A DNA stretch of 37,594 nt from CAYNFH01 sp964396385 (GTDB lineage: Bacteria > Armatimonadota > Chthonomonadetes > Chthonomonadales > CAJBBX01), in contig CAYNFH010000034.1 of NCBI GenBank assembly GCA_964396385.1, forward strand, positions 1 to 37,594, given 5' to 3'. This document shows, one piece after another, positions 23,308-29,466 of this stretch. Made by a program: the position numbers and the translations under genes. Under the pieces are notes generated by a model. The model was not told where the DNA came from and searched no databases. It saw only the letters and a program-made list of their open reading frames with translations. Position 1 is the stretch's first letter. Every line of letters begins with the position of its first letter.

Positions 23308-24132
23308 ATGCCATACACTCCCGGTTCGGAGGAGGGACTGCCGGACGCCGCACGCCGCAGGCTGGAAGAGATGCGCGGCACGGAGGGGAAGCGCGGGCTG
23401 TTCACCAGCGACCTCTCCGTCAACGAATTCCTGCTGGTGCGCGAGGCCGGATTCGACCCGCTGGGCCTGGTGATGGGCAGCTCCATCTACCACATCGGCT
23501 TCCAGATCCCCGGCTTCTACCAGAGCCAGGAGATGGAGGTGCTCACGCAGGCTATGTACCACGCGCGCGAGCTCGCCATGACCCGCATGGAGGAGGAGGC
23601 GGACGTGCTGGGCGCGGACGGCGTGGTGGGAGTGCGCCTGGACGTAAACCGGTACGAATGGGGCGAGAGCCTGGCGGAGTTCATGGCTATCGGCACCGCC
23701 ATCAAACACCGCAGCGGGGAGCACTACCGTACGCCGGACAATCGCCCCTTCACCTCCGACCTGAACGGGCAGGACTTCTGGACGCTGCTGCGGACCGGCT
23801 ACCGGCCCGTCTCTATGGTGATGGGCACCTGCGTCTACCACGTGGCGCACCAGGGTCTGCTGCAGTCGCTCAAGCAGACCGGCCGGAACGTGGAGATGCC
23901 CAACTATACGCAGGCCCTCTACGACGCGCGCGAGCTGGCGCTCTCGCGGATGCAGGCGGAGGCGGAGAGCGTGCAGGCGGAGGGCATCGTAGGCGCGCAG
24001 GTCCACGAATCCAATCACGGCTGGGGTAGTCACGTGATCGAGTACTTCGCCGTCGGGACGGCCGTGCGGTCGATATCGGAGGACCATGCCATCGCGGCGC
24101 CGAGCCTGATACTGCCGCTGTCCGACTCGTGA
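23308..24132 (+). CDS. Protein with two YbjQ/DUF74-like domains (2)
   Basis: A 274-residue paralogue of the preceding gene. Domain one is FTSDLSVNEFLLVREAGFDPLGLVMGSSIYHIG followed by ARELAMTRMEEEADVLGADGVVGV. Domain two is FTSDLNGQDFWTLLRTGYRPVSMVMGTCVYHV with ARELALSRMQAEAESVQAEGIVGA. Each ends in a strand of the form EFMAIGTAI/EYFAVGTAV. The start is ATG 23308 with AAGGAG six bases upstream. The two proteins may form a hetero-oligomer; this is inference from synteny. The next gene follows after only 13 bases and may be in the same transcript. Confidence 0.8.
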   Translation: MPYTPGSEEGLPDAARRRLEEMRGTEGKRGLFTSDLSVNEFLLVREAGFDPLGLVMGSSIYHIGFQIPGFYQSQEMEVLTQAMYHARELAMTRMEEEADVLGADGVVGVRLDVNRYEWGESLAEFMAIGTAIKHRSGEHYRTPDNRPFTSDLNGQDFWTLLRTGYRPVSMVMGTCVYHVAHQGLLQSLKQTGRNVEMPNYTQALYDARELALSRMQAEAESVQAEGIVGAQVHESNHGWGSHVIEYFAVGTAVRSISEDHAIAAPSLILPLSDS

Positions 24133-24145
24133 GGGGGGTGAAGAG

Positions 24146-25018
24146 GTGAACAGACGGGAATTCCTGGGATTCACTGCCGGTGCACTGGCGCTGCCTGGAC
24201 TGGCGGGGTCGCAGGACGTGAAGCCGGCGGGAGGGAAGCTGCGGCTGTCCGTGACGTGGGGCATGATGCGCGGCATGCCGCCCGCGGACGCGCTGAACAA
24301 GCTGGACGAGCTGGGCTACGATGCCTACGAGATGTTCGATTGGCGCAACCCGCAGACGCTCGCCACCTTTGCCGAGGAGCACAAGAAGCACAAGCTGGAG
24401 TGCTCCTGCCTTATCGCCAACAAGGGCGTGAGCGCACCGGGCTGCGGCCTCACCAATCCGGCCGAGCGGGACCAGTTCCTCAAGGAGATGGAGGCCTGCG
24501 CCGAGGCGTGCAAAGCGGTGGACTGCAAGCAGCTTCTGACCCTCACCGGCAACGAGGTGCAGGGCATGTCCCACGACGCCATGTTCGAGAGCTGCGTGGC
24601 GGGCCTCAAGGCGGTGGCGCCATTGCTGGAGAAGAACGGCCTCATCGCTACGGTTGAGCTTCTCAATACCTACCACGACCATCGCGGCTACTTCCTCAAC
24701 TCCTCCCACCTGGGGGCGAGGATGGTGGAAGCGGTGGGCAGCCCTAACGTGAAGCTGCTGTACGACATCTACCACATGCAGATCATGGAGGGGGACCTGA
24801 TCTTCAACATCCGCCAGTACATCGGGAAAATCAGCCACTTCCACATCGGCGACGTCCCCGGCCGCCATCAGCCCGGCACCGGGGAGATCAACTACCGCAA
24901 CGTCTTCAAAGCCATCGTGGACCTGGGCTACTCCGGCACCGCCGCCCTGGAGTACGGCCCCACCATCCCCTATCTGGAAGACCTCGCCAACATGCGCCAG
25001 CTCACCATGTTCGTTTGA
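24146..25018 (+). CDS. Tat-exported hydroxypyruvate isomerase-like TIM barrel protein
   Basis: A 290-residue sugar isomerase/epimerase-type (AP endonuclease family 2) barrel. The GTG start has AGGGGGG seven bases upstream. The N-terminus NRREFLGFTAGALALPGLAG is a twin-arginine signal, so the folded enzyme is exported. The Hyi-like active-site pieces are present: Glu in ATVELLNTYHDHRGYFLN, Asp/His in LLYDIYHMQIMEGDLI, His in FHIGDVPGRHQPGTGEINY and a final Glu in AALEYGP. Hyi converts hydroxypyruvate and tartronate semialdehyde; exported members of this family in related bacteria have varied or unknown sugar substrates, so the reaction is not certain. Confidence 0.82.
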   Translation: MNRREFLGFTAGALALPGLAGSQDVKPAGGKLRLSVTWGMMRGMPPADALNKLDELGYDAYEMFDWRNPQTLATFAEEHKKHKLECSCLIANKGVSAPGCGLTNPAERDQFLKEMEACAEACKAVDCKQLLTLTGNEVQGMSHDAMFESCVAGLKAVAPLLEKNGLIATVELLNTYHDHRGYFLNSSHLGARMVEAVGSPNVKLLYDIYHMQIMEGDLIFNIRQYIGKISHFHIGDVPGRHQPGTGEINYRNVFKAIVDLGYSGTAALEYGPTIPYLEDLANMRQLTMFV

Positions 25019-25042
25019 GTATCCCCGAAGGGAGCACAACGA

Positions 25043-25786
25043 GTGAACCTGGAATGGAGCAAGGACGATAACGGCCGGCACGTTGCCAAGGGAAGTAAGA
25101 ACACCTATGTTATTGTGCGGGACAAGTTGCTCCAGCACTACGTTCCCTATGTTCAGGACGATACAGGCAACCTAATCCTCATCGATAAGGTTAGCGACCG
25201 ATCCGGAAAGCGCGGGTATTTCGTACTAGCGTCGGCTAAGGCGGCCGCAGAGAGGACTGAGGAACACGGGCTCCGTGCGCGCCGGCCGGTGCCTGGGCAG
25301 GATCCGCTGCCGAAAGTGATGCATACTCCGGCCTTGGCCTTAGCGGCGCTTAGACTCGAAGCTCGCAAACTTCTCCACGAACCGGCTGCCTTGCTTTCAC
25401 CTGGCGTCTTCGAACGCCTCCCGCAGGCAGCGCGCATTGACTTCGAGGAAGGGTGCAAAACTCTGGCATTTGGCCTTTCGACCCCTGCTGCTTGCCTCTT
25501 ACTCCGGTCCGCAGAGACCGCATTCCGCAGTTTTCATGGCTGGGCCACCGGCCGTACAGGTGGGACGTGGGACCAAATGGAGGCAGACTTGAATGCGCTC
25601 AGTCCCGGGCGGGACCTCAGGCCGCTCACCGGTCATTTGATGAATCTCCGCCGATCCTATCGAAATCCGACGATGCATGCAGAGAAGGTGTATGACATTG
25701 AGGAGGCTCAGGACCTGCTCAACCTCTGCACTATTATCTTCAACTACATGGATAGGCTCCGCCAGAAGACGGAACCATGCAAGTGA
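25043..25786 (+). CDS. HEPN/DUF4145-like protein
   Basis: A 247-residue soluble protein. The GTG start has AAGGGAG eight bases upstream. Residues 1-75 form a small beta-rich domain (TYVIVRDKLLQHYVPYVQDDTGNLILIDKV). The C-terminal part is helical and resembles DUF4145/HEPN proteins: EEGCKTLAFGLSTPAACLLLRSAETAFRSF, then RRSYRNPTMHAEKVYDIEEAQDLLNLC. RNPTMH fits the R-x4-H HEPN motif, which in many family members is a metal-independent RNase site; in DUF4145 it is often present without proven activity. The neighbour is a convergent Fic gene, but the two are separated by a hairpin and no toxin-antitoxin or defence operon can be claimed. Confidence 0.6.
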   Translation: MNLEWSKDDNGRHVAKGSKNTYVIVRDKLLQHYVPYVQDDTGNLILIDKVSDRSGKRGYFVLASAKAAAERTEEHGLRARRPVPGQDPLPKVMHTPALALAALRLEARKLLHEPAALLSPGVFERLPQAARIDFEEGCKTLAFGLSTPAACLLLRSAETAFRSFHGWATGRTGGTWDQMEADLNALSPGRDLRPLTGHLMNLRRSYRNPTMHAEKVYDIEEAQDLLNLCTIIFNYMDRLRQKTEPCK

Positions 25787-25888
25787 GAACTGCCATTCCA
25801 ATGCCGGTCGCAGAGCTTTCAAAGCTCTGCCGCAAGTACGATATCGCGGAGCTGTGAATTTATCGGCTCGGTACTTCCGAAGGTCAAA

Positions 25889-25987
25889 GAACATGTCGAT
25901 GCTCTGGACATATTCCCAAGACGTGTCGATGAAAGGGCGGTTTCATCGACACGTTTTCAGAACATCTCGATGCAGTGAACATATTCA
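25889..25987. repeat. Paired 28-bp direct repeats flanking a hairpin
   Basis: Copies at 25889-25916 and 25960-25987 match at 23 of 28 positions (both GAACAT-TCGATGC...ACATATTC). They bracket the perfect-looking hairpin at 25918-25957, which contains the same TCGATG word in both arms. The second copy overlaps the end of the Fic gene. Confidence 0.65.
25918..25957. terminator. Bidirectional hairpin terminator between convergent genes
   Basis: A 17-bp stem (25918-25934 with 25941-25957, one G-T wobble) closes a GGGCGG loop. On the plus strand it ends in TTTT, and on the minus strand it also ends in T-rich CTT. It lies downstream of both the HEPN-like and Fic genes. Termination is inferred from form and place. 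Confidence 0.6.
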
Positions 25988-27064
25988 CCCGCTCAGAAGG
26001 CAGTAGAGACGCTCGTTTAGGTAGAGCTTCTCCCGGCCGACCCTTGTACTCTTCAGGATGCCGATTCCCTCTAATTCCCCCAAATAGCGGGCGGCCGTCT
26101 GGCGCCTGGCGATACCTTCTTGCTCCAGGAACTGAATCCGACAGTACGGCTGCTGAAAGATTAGCTCGACTAGCTCCTTGGAGTAGAATTTGGGCAGCTT
26201 CTCTCGCACCTGTGCCACCGTCTCATTCAGCAGATCGCGGATCGCGAGCACCCTGTTGCGCGTAGCCAGCGCCGTCTCCTCCACAGCTTGGAGCATGTAG
26301 AGAACCCAGGGCTCCCACGCGCCGTCCTCCGTAACCCCCCGTAGCCCCTGATAGTATGCCGCCTTACTGTCGATGATGTACCGGCTGAGGTAAAGGACCG
26401 GCAGGTTGAGCAGCCCTTCCGAAACGAGGTAGAGGATATTGATAATCCGGCCGGTTCGCCCGTTGCCGTCTCCGAACGGGTGGATGGCCTCAAATTGGTA
26501 GTGCATCACCGCCATCTTCACCAGCGGATCCAGGTCGATCTCGGGATCGTGGATGAACTCCTCCAGGTTGCGGAGCAGGTCCCGAATCCGGTCTTCTCCT
26601 TCCGGGGGCGTGTACACGACGCGGTTCCCCGCCCGAATGCTGGTGCCCGGTAACTTCCGGATGCCCTGTTCATTCCGCTTGATGGTGGTCACGATCTCCA
26701 CAAAGGTGTTTGTACGGAGCGGCGCCCGCCTGATCTCCTCGAAGCCGTGCCAGAGTGCCTGGCCGTAGCGGAGCACCTCTTTAGTCTGCGCATCGAACTT
26801 CTCCTCACCGCCGACCAGAGCCTGATAGAGCTTGTCATTCGTCGTGACGACGTTTTCGATCTCGGAACTGAACCTGGCCTCCTGGAGCGAGATGGACTGA
26901 ATGAGCAGCGCCTGGTTAGGAATCAGGTCGCCCGTTCCCTTCAGCTCTGCCAGCGCCTTATTCGCCCGAATAGCGCGCTTCAGAACGGCCTTCGTCTCCA
27001 ACTCCACGCCATCAGGCGGTAGCAGCGGCAAGTCGTTGTAGGGCTTCTCCCTGTCAAACGGCAA
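25985..27064 (-). CDS. Fic family protein with N-terminal inhibitory motif
   Basis: A 359-residue Fic protein that probably transfers AMP (or another nucleotide) to protein hydroxyls. The Fic core motif is complete: HPFGDGNGRTGR (195-206) with catalytic H195. An N-terminal SSEIEN (66-71) fits the inhibitory S/T-x3-E-G/N helix of class II Fic enzymes, whose Glu blocks productive ATP binding. The C-terminus (about 290-359) has a winged-helix-like tail (YCRIQFLEQEGIARRQTAARYLGELEGIGIL), common in chromosomal Fic proteins. The start is a TTG at 27064 with GGAGGA six bases upstream. No antitoxin gene is adjacent. The upstream region has repeated operator-like words. Confidence 0.9.
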   Translation of the reverse strand: MPFDREKPYNDLPLLPPDGVELETKAVLKRAIRANKALAELKGTGDLIPNQALLIQSISLQEARFSSEIENVVTTNDKLYQALVGGEEKFDAQTKEVLRYGQALWHGFEEIRRAPLRTNTFVEIVTTIKRNEQGIRKLPGTSIRAGNRVVYTPPEGEDRIRDLLRNLEEFIHDPEIDLDPLVKMAVMHYQFEAIHPFGDGNGRTGRIINILYLVSEGLLNLPVLYLSRYIIDSKAAYYQGLRGVTEDGAWEPWVLYMLQAVEETALATRNRVLAIRDLLNETVAQVREKLPKFYSKELVELIFQQPYCRIQFLEQEGIARRQTAARYLGELEGIGILKSTRVGREKLYLNERLYCLLSG

Positions 27065-27109
27065 TATCTCTCCTCCTGAACTCCGACCGGACCCAGCAAT
27101 ACGAGCGCG

Positions 27110-27156
27110 ATATTATCACGACTATTACCACAACTCGGAAGCTATTACCACAACTC
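27110..27156 (-). promoter_or_regulatory. Operator-like direct repeats upstream of fic
   Basis: CTATTACCACAACTC occurs at 27122-27136 and again at 27142-27156, spaced 20 bases (two helical turns). A partial third copy, ATATTATCA, lies at 27110-27118. They lie between the fic start and the divergent T-box promoter, so they could bind a regulator of either gene. This is inference from repeat spacing. Confidence 0.45.
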
Positions 27157-27171
27157 CCCGCGCGGCTTGGT

Positions 27172-27200
27172 TTGACGAATCTCAGGCTTTGCTGTATCCT
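27172..27200 (+). promoter_or_regulatory. Sigma70-type promoter of the AspRS T-box leader
   Basis: TTGACG (27172-27177) and TATCCT (27195-27200) are separated by 17 bases. The predicted transcription start near 27207 puts T-box stem I at the very start of the transcript. Confidence 0.65.
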
Positions 27201-27206
27201 TTACCT

Positions 27207-27595
27207 CCAACCTTTTGCACAAAGCGACGATGGAGAGGAGTAGCGGGAGTACGCGGGGCACAGAGAGCCGCCGAGGCTGAGATGGCGGCCTCCGCCTCCC
27301 GTGAAGACGCTCCGGAGCGCGGGGAGGAACGGCCGCGGCACGTGCCGAGCCGGAGCAGGACCTGAATAACAGGTCCTTCGCTCTGCTCAGGATGAGGTCT
27401 ACGCGGCCAAGTAAGCCCTGCCGGCTCGCCCCCGTTACCGGGCCCAAGGCGGCGAGCCCGGTCCTCGAGTCCCGAACGCGGATTCCCCCTCTCCTGTTCT
27501 TGGGAGAGGGGGTTAGGGGGTGAGGGCCTGCCTGCGAAGTGCGGTGGCACCACGACGCCCCCTCGTCCGCACGACGAGGGGGCTATCTCGTTTGG
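27207..27595 (+). promoter_or_regulatory. T-box riboswitch, Asp (GAC) specifier, upstream of aspS
   Basis: Stem I is recognisable: GGAG (27232-27235) pairs with CTCC (27310-27313) at its base. The loop-E sequences AGTA and GAA are present, with the specifier GAC at 27306-27308, and GGGAG pairs with CTCCC. The distal arm has the conserved AGAGAGCCGCC...GGCTGAGATGGCGG. The T-box sequence GGTGGCACCACG is at 27543-27554. Its TGGC would pair with an acceptor end GCCA, so discriminator G73, as in tRNA-Asp. A hairpin GCCCCCTCGTC/GACGAGGGGGC (27557-27583) follows as the terminator arm, with a weak T tail. Uncharged tRNA-Asp should favour expression of AspRS. The middle of the leader holds three inserted repeats. 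Confidence 0.85.
27356..27512. repeat. Three dispersed repeats inside the T-box leader
   Basis: An AGGACCTG/CAGGTCCT hairpin joined to CTTCGCTCTGCTCAGG (27357-27392), a CCGGCTCGCC/GGCGAGCCCGG hairpin (27421-27461), and a GGATTCC start (27480) leading to CCCCCTCTCC/GGGAGAGGGGG (27485-27512). They sit between stem I and the antiterminator. Confidence 0.6.
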
Positions 27596-27606
27596 AGGTG
27601 CTGCCG

Positions 27607-28908
27607 ATGGAACGGATCTGGACAACGGAGATGGGCCGGCACGCGGGAGAGCGCGTGCGGCTGGCGGGCTGGATGCACCGGCTCCGCCGCATGGGAGGCG
27701 TGAGCTTTCTGCTCCTGCGTGACGGGAGGGGCTTGGCGCAGGTGGTGGTAGAGGAGCCCGCGCTGGCGGAGCGGCTCAGCGGGCTCCACGCCGAATCGGT
27801 GCTGCAACTGGAGGGCACGGTGACCGGCGGGGCGCCGGTGGAGGGCGGCTTCGAGATCCGGGACCCGTGTGTACAGGTGGTCTCGCCGGCCTGCGGGCCC
27901 GCGCCGCTGGAGCTCTTCCGGCCGCAGGTCCGCGAATCACTACCCTTTCTGCTGGACCATGCCGCGGTGGCGCTGCGCCACCCGCGCCGGCGTGCGCTGT
28001 TCCGCATGGGTGCGGCGAGCATGGCCGGGTTCCGGCGCGCGCTCGGCGCCATGGACTTTGTGGAGGTGCAGACGCCCAAGATCGTGGCCAGCGCCACGGA
28101 GAGCGGCGCCAACGTTTTCGGCATCGATTACTTCGGGCGACGGGCCTACCTGGCCCAGAGCCCGCAGTTCTACAAGCAGATCATGGTCGGCGTGTTCGAG
28201 CGCGTCTTCGAAGTGGGACCGGTCTTCCGCGCGGAGCCGCACGATACGCCCCGCCACCTGAGCGAGTACGTCTCGCTGGACGTGGAGCAGGGGTTCATCC
28301 ACAACCACACCACCGTAATGGCCACGCTCACGCAGGTGATCGAAGGCATGGTGGAGGCGGTCCGCTCGGAAGCTCCCGGCGCCCTGACGCTGCTGGGGAT
28401 CTCCCTGCCGGCGCTGCCGGACACCATACCGGCCATCCACTTCTCGGAAGCGCTGGAGCTGCTCTTCCGCGAGACGGGCGAAGATGCGCGCCAGGAGCCG
28501 GACCTCGCTCCGGCCCATGAGCGGTGGCTGGGAGAGTGGGCGCTGCGGGAGCACGGGTCGGAGTTCCTGTTCGTGACCGGCTATCCCATGGTGAAGCGGC
28601 CGTTCTACACCCACCCGGACCCGGAGCGGCCGGAGTACTCCAACAGCTTCGACCTGCTCTTCCGCGGGATGGAGCTGGTGACGGGCGGCCAGCGGCTGCA
28701 CCGCTATGAGGACTACGTCGCGGCGCTCGCGGCGCGCGGGCTGCAGCCGGAACCGTTCGAGGGCTACCTGGAGGCGTTCCGTCACGGCATGCCGCCGCAC
28801 GGCGGATTCGCCATCGGTCTGGAGCGCTGGCTGGCGCGCCTGGTGAACGCCGCCAACATCCGCGAGACCACCCTCTTCCCGCGGGACATGACCCGCCTGA
28901 CGCCGTGA
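27607..28908 (+). CDS. aspS: Archaeal-type aspartyl-tRNA synthetase (AspRS2)
   Basis: A class II synthetase of 433 residues that charges tRNA-Asp, and possibly tRNA-Asn as non-discriminating members do. The N-terminal OB-fold anticodon domain reads VRLAGWMHRLRRMGGVSFLLLRDG. The catalytic core has IVASATESGANVFGIDYFGR, AYLAQSPQFYKQIMV, motif 2 VFRAEPHDTPRHLSEY, and motif 3 GGFAIGLERWLARLVN. It ends NIRETTLFPRDMTRLTP, the usual end of archaeal-type AspRS rather than AsnRS. The ATG at 27607 is preceded by GGAGG; the frame extends into the T-box and is not used there. The T-box GAC specifier supports Asp. Whether it also mischarges tRNA-Asn depends on the presence of AsnRS and GatCAB elsewhere. 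Confidence 0.9.
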   Translation: MERIWTTEMGRHAGERVRLAGWMHRLRRMGGVSFLLLRDGRGLAQVVVEEPALAERLSGLHAESVLQLEGTVTGGAPVEGGFEIRDPCVQVVSPACGPAPLELFRPQVRESLPFLLDHAAVALRHPRRRALFRMGAASMAGFRRALGAMDFVEVQTPKIVASATESGANVFGIDYFGRRAYLAQSPQFYKQIMVGVFERVFEVGPVFRAEPHDTPRHLSEYVSLDVEQGFIHNHTTVMATLTQVIEGMVEAVRSEAPGALTLLGISLPALPDTIPAIHFSEALELLFRETGEDARQEPDLAPAHERWLGEWALREHGSEFLFVTGYPMVKRPFYTHPDPERPEYSNSFDLLFRGMELVTGGQRLHRYEDYVAALAARGLQPEPFEGYLEAFRHGMPPHGGFAIGLERWLARLVNAANIRETTLFPRDMTRLTP

Positions 28909-29088
28909 GATCGCGGAGAGACGATGTGCGGCGGCCGTGAAAGGGCCTTCGGTCGAGCAGGGTCAGGAGGGAGGGATTCTCCCACGGCGTCCGGGCCGGG
29001 GAGTGACGGAGGTCCAGCTTATTGGAAGTGCGTTTACGCGCACCTTACGATCGAGTTGTCCCGAGATCAGGGTTTCGGGTTGATAAGC

Positions 29089-29117
29089 GCGCCCGCCGGA
29101 GCGATACCGGCGGGCGC
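29089..29117. terminator. GC-rich hairpin, possible terminator
   Basis: A perfect 11-bp stem, GCGCCCGCCGG (29089-29099) with CCGGCGGGCGC (29107-29117), and a 7-base loop. It lies just past the stop of the minus-strand zinc-ribbon gene and 180 bases after aspS. There is no long T run on either side, so termination is only probable. Confidence 0.45.
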
Positions 29118-29124
29118 TGCGGCC

Positions 29125-29316
29125 TTATGCCCAGCGGGTCAGAGCCATGCGCAGCGCACCCAGGGCAGACACCTTGCGGGCCTCGCGTTGCAGCTTGTGC
29201 CGCGCGTTCAGGTGGAAGTTGGCCGGCAGCGGTTTCTTGCATCGCCAGCACTCACGCCGGTGCTCCATATTATCGGCGCCGCACCCGGGGCAGGGTGCAT
29301 AACCATTAGTAGTCAT
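29125..29316 (-). CDS. Small zinc-ribbon protein
   Basis: A 63-residue protein with CPGC (residues 9-12) and CWRC (23-26), a compact zinc ribbon of the CxxC-x10-CxxC type, followed by a basic helical tail (LNARHKLQREARKVSALGALRMAL). The ATG at 29316 has a good GAGGTG upstream, and the frame is well isolated, so it is likely real despite its size. Such ribbons often bind RNA or proteins. The function is unknown. Confidence 0.7.
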   Translation of the reverse strand: MTTNGYAPCPGCGADNMEHRRECWRCKKPLPANFHLNARHKLQREARKVSALGALRMALTRWA

Positions 29317-29404
29317 TTTAGATCACCTCGCTATTCGGTTATAGGACGGCCCCTATGGGAGGATTATTCCACGCGCGGCGTTAGGTCCGCCTGGTAAAGA
29401 TTAG

Positions 29405-29463
29405 AGTGATGAAGTGAAGGGATTCGGAATCCGGGACATCACTCCACCACTCTACTACTCCTT
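29405..29463. repeat. GAATCCGG-core element after TPR gene 1
   Basis: The core GGATTCGGAATCCGG (29421-29435) is flanked by GTGATGAA/GTGAAGG units on the left and inverted CACTCCAC/CACTCTAC/CTTCCTTCAC units on the right. It directly follows the stop of the upstream (minus-strand) TPR gene. Confidence 0.65.
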
Positions 29464-29466
29464 CCT

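Noticed and set aside
22094..24300. Long minus-strand frames over the YbjQ cluster
   Set aside because: Arg/His/Leu-rich antisense translation; they run through the intergenic repeat and lack family motifs.
25043..27064. HEPN-like and Fic genes as a toxin-antitoxin or defence module
   Set aside because: The genes are convergent and separated by a terminator-like hairpin; no antitoxin, nuclease partner or mobile context is visible.
27607..28908. Asparaginyl-tRNA synthetase
   Set aside because: The C-terminal LFPRDMTRLTP ending and core motifs fit archaeal-type AspRS, and the T-box specifier reads GAC rather than AAC.
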